Assembly (NCBI GenBank): GCA_947630715.1
Contig: CANRIP010000008.1
Span: forward strand, 1-64,000
DNA: 64,000 nucleotides
Direction of reading: 5' to 3'
Source: an uncultured Acetatifactor sp.
GTDB lineage: Bacteria; Bacillota; Clostridia; Lachnospirales; Lachnospiraceae
The translations under genes and the position numbers were made by a program. Positions 62,667-64,000 of the stretch are shown here, piece after piece. The notes beneath the pieces are model-generated. The model was given only the letters and a program-made list of their open reading frames with translations. It did no database searches and was not told the DNA's origin. Position 1 is the first letter of the stretch, and the number at the start of each line of letters is the position of its first letter.

Positions 62667-63611
62667 ATGGCGTACGAATTGGACAAAAAAATGGTGATCG
62701 GCGTTTCTTCCCGGGCGCTGTTTGACCTGACGGTGGAAAATGAAATCTTCGAGACGCAGGGCCTTCAGGCATATTGCAGTTATCAGGTGGAGCATGAACA
62801 GGAGATTCTGAAACCCGGGCCGGGGTTTCAGTTGATTAAATCCCTTCTTAAGCTGAACGAATCCGTACCGGATCGGGATCTGGTGGAAGTGATCATTATG
62901 TCCCGCAACAGCCCGGATACATCTCTCAGGGTATTTAACACCATCGCCCATTACGGCCTGCCGATTACCCGTTCCGTGCTGGTGAGCGGCGCCTCCCTTG
63001 CCCCTTACCTGGCGGCGTTTCACACTGACCTGTTTCTCTCCGCTTATGAGGACGACGTGCAGAGCGCCATTGACAGCGGGATTGCCGCCGGCATCATCTG
63101 TACGGAGAGGACGGAGCAGATCATTCCCATGCCAACGTCCCAGATCCGCATGGCGTTCGACGGAGACGCGGTGCTGTTTGCCGACGAATCCGAGCTGATT
63201 TACAGGGAGCGGGGGCTGGATGCCTTTGAGGAAAACGAAAAGCTCCATGCCAGGGAGCCTCTGGCGGAGGGGCCCTTCGCCCGGTTTTTAAAGAAACTGT
63301 CGGATCTTCAAAGGGAGCTTGGGACGCAGGACTGCCCGATCCGGACGGCCCTTGTGACCTCCCGCAGCGCCCCGGCCCATGAGCGGGTGATTCGCACCAT
63401 GCGGGCGTGGAACGTAAGGGTGGACGAGGCCTTTTTTCTGGGAGGCCTGGAAAAAAAGGATGTGCTCAAGGCGTTTGGCGCGCAGATCTTTTTCGACGAT
63501 CAGTCGGCGCACACCGTAAGCGCGTCCCTGGCGGTGCCTTCCGCCAGAGTGCCCTACAACAGCTCGGGAGGGATGCAGCGGCTGCAGATGTCCGCGCAGG
63601 TTTCAGGATAG
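62667..63611 (+). CDS. 5'-nucleotidase (cytosolic NT5C1-type family)
   Basis: A 314-residue cytoplasmic enzyme of the 5'-nucleotidase family (Pfam PF06189), which splits phosphate from nucleoside monophosphates. The family run SSRALFDLTVENEIF near the N-terminus, the middle VIIMSRNSPDTSLRVFNTI, and the end FFLGGLEKKDVLKAF ... FFDDQSAH are all present; the aspartates of FDL and of FFDDQ are candidate catalytic residues. GGAAGGGA six bases upstream fixes the start at 62667. It probably recycles nucleotides. Confidence 0.85.
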   Translation: MAYELDKKMVIGVSSRALFDLTVENEIFETQGLQAYCSYQVEHEQEILKPGPGFQLIKSLLKLNESVPDRDLVEVIIMSRNSPDTSLRVFNTIAHYGLPITRSVLVSGASLAPYLAAFHTDLFLSAYEDDVQSAIDSGIAAGIICTERTEQIIPMPTSQIRMAFDGDAVLFADESELIYRERGLDAFEENEKLHAREPLAEGPFARFLKKLSDLQRELGTQDCPIRTALVTSRSAPAHERVIRTMRAWNVRVDEAFFLGGLEKKDVLKAFGAQIFFDDQSAHTVSASLAVPSARVPYNSSGGMQRLQMSAQVSG

Positions 63612-63670
63612 AGGGCTGAGACGAAAGGAGCCCGGCGGGGGATCATGCCGCCGGATCCGGGGAGAAAAAC

Positions 63671-64000
63671 ATGCAGTATCAACAGATTGTGGAGGGGCGT
63701 TTTGCGGAACGCCCCAATCGCTTTATCGCCCGTGTGCGGATCGGGGAACGGACGGAGACGGTTCATGTGAAGAACACCGGCAGATGCCGGGAGCTTTTGG
63801 TGAAGGACGCTTTGGTCTATCTGGAGAAATGTCCCGGGCCGGGCCGCTCCACCGCCTACGACCTGGTGGCGGTAAAGAAGGGGGAACGGATCATCAATAT
63901 GGATTCCCAGGCCCCCAACAAAGCCGTGGAGGAATGGCTGCGGTCCGGCGGCCTCTTTGACGGCGTAAAACAGGTGCGCCCGGAGACAAAATACGGGAAT
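63671..64000 (+). CDS. sfsA: SfsA family protein, 3' end cut by the window
   Basis: Only the first 110 codons are present; the frame is still open at the window end. The sequence MQYQQIVEGRFAERPNRF, the DNA-binding-like OB-fold part VHVKNTGRCRELL, and the nuclease-like INMDSQAPNK and PETKYGN segments identify SfsA, a widespread protein named for sugar-fermentation stimulation whose activity is unsettled. It begins 59 bp after the nucleotidase gene with GGGGAGAAAA upstream. Confidence 0.9.
   Translation, partial: MQYQQIVEGRFAERPNRFIARVRIGERTETVHVKNTGRCRELLVKDALVYLEKCPGPGRSTAYDLVAVKKGERIINMDSQAPNKAVEEWLRSGGLFDGVKQVRPETKYGN

Overview
This window is a stretch of chromosome from a GC-rich member of the Clostridia, most likely Lachnospiraceae. 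The evidence is the mix of genes: SigH next to rlmB/mrnC/cysS/cysE, T-box leaders before cysE and thrS, clostridial DUF1540, DUF6033 and CarD-type proteins, a Rho with a long N-terminal insertion, hemerythrin, QueH, DegV and FeoA/FeoA/FeoB. None of the seven tRNA genes encodes its CCA end. No IS element, phage, integrase or CRISPR array was seen. I cannot name the species.

Layout. 0.1-8.2 kb: carAB, superoxide dismutase, a 75-bp repeat, queH and argS. 8.2-16.3 kb: tRNA-Val and tRNA-Met, ispF, then the conserved cysE-cysS-mrnC-rlmB-sigH block behind a short T-box-like leader, then trkA-trkH. 16.3-21.5 kb: a TetR-controlled RND exporter with its regulator, and tRNA-Thr. 21.6-27.8 kb: a polytopic membrane protein, a polysaccharide deacetylase, a pseudaminic-acid synthase fused to a formyltransferase-like domain, PseG, and a MATE exporter. 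27.9-31.1 kb: two tRNA-Ala genes, DegV, an acyltransferase and a metallo-hydrolase. 31.2-34.2 kb: a secreted, membrane-anchored type I pullulanase with a cre site. 34.3-39.8 kb: tRNA-Val, then rho, rpmE, yqhQ, prmC and prfA.

39.9-48.4 kb is the most unusual part. It is a co-directional signalling cluster: a receiver/HD-GYP protein, a hybrid kinase with pseudo-receiver, receiver and HPt domains, a second hybrid kinase ending in a complete DegV (FakB-like lipid-binding) domain, and a hemerythrin joined to a CheX/CheC-like domain. A DUF6033 protein follows. Read together, they look like a phosphorelay that may join a lipid signal and an oxygen or redox signal to cyclic-di-GMP breakdown.

48.7-54.5 kb: CarD, T-box-controlled thrS, a DUF1540 protein, and infC-rpmI-rplT behind a structured leader; infC appears to start with ATT. 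54.5-60.2 kb: a DtxR-type metal regulator and a GH31 glycosidase on the minus strand, facing a feoA-feoA-feoB iron-uptake operon with two palindromes at its promoter and a 36-bp minisatellite inside. 60.2-64 kb: an epimerase-like protein, two little-known proteins, a 5'-nucleotidase and the start of sfsA. Most promoters found are housekeeping-type (TTGACA-like, 16-18 bp, TATAAT/TATACT).
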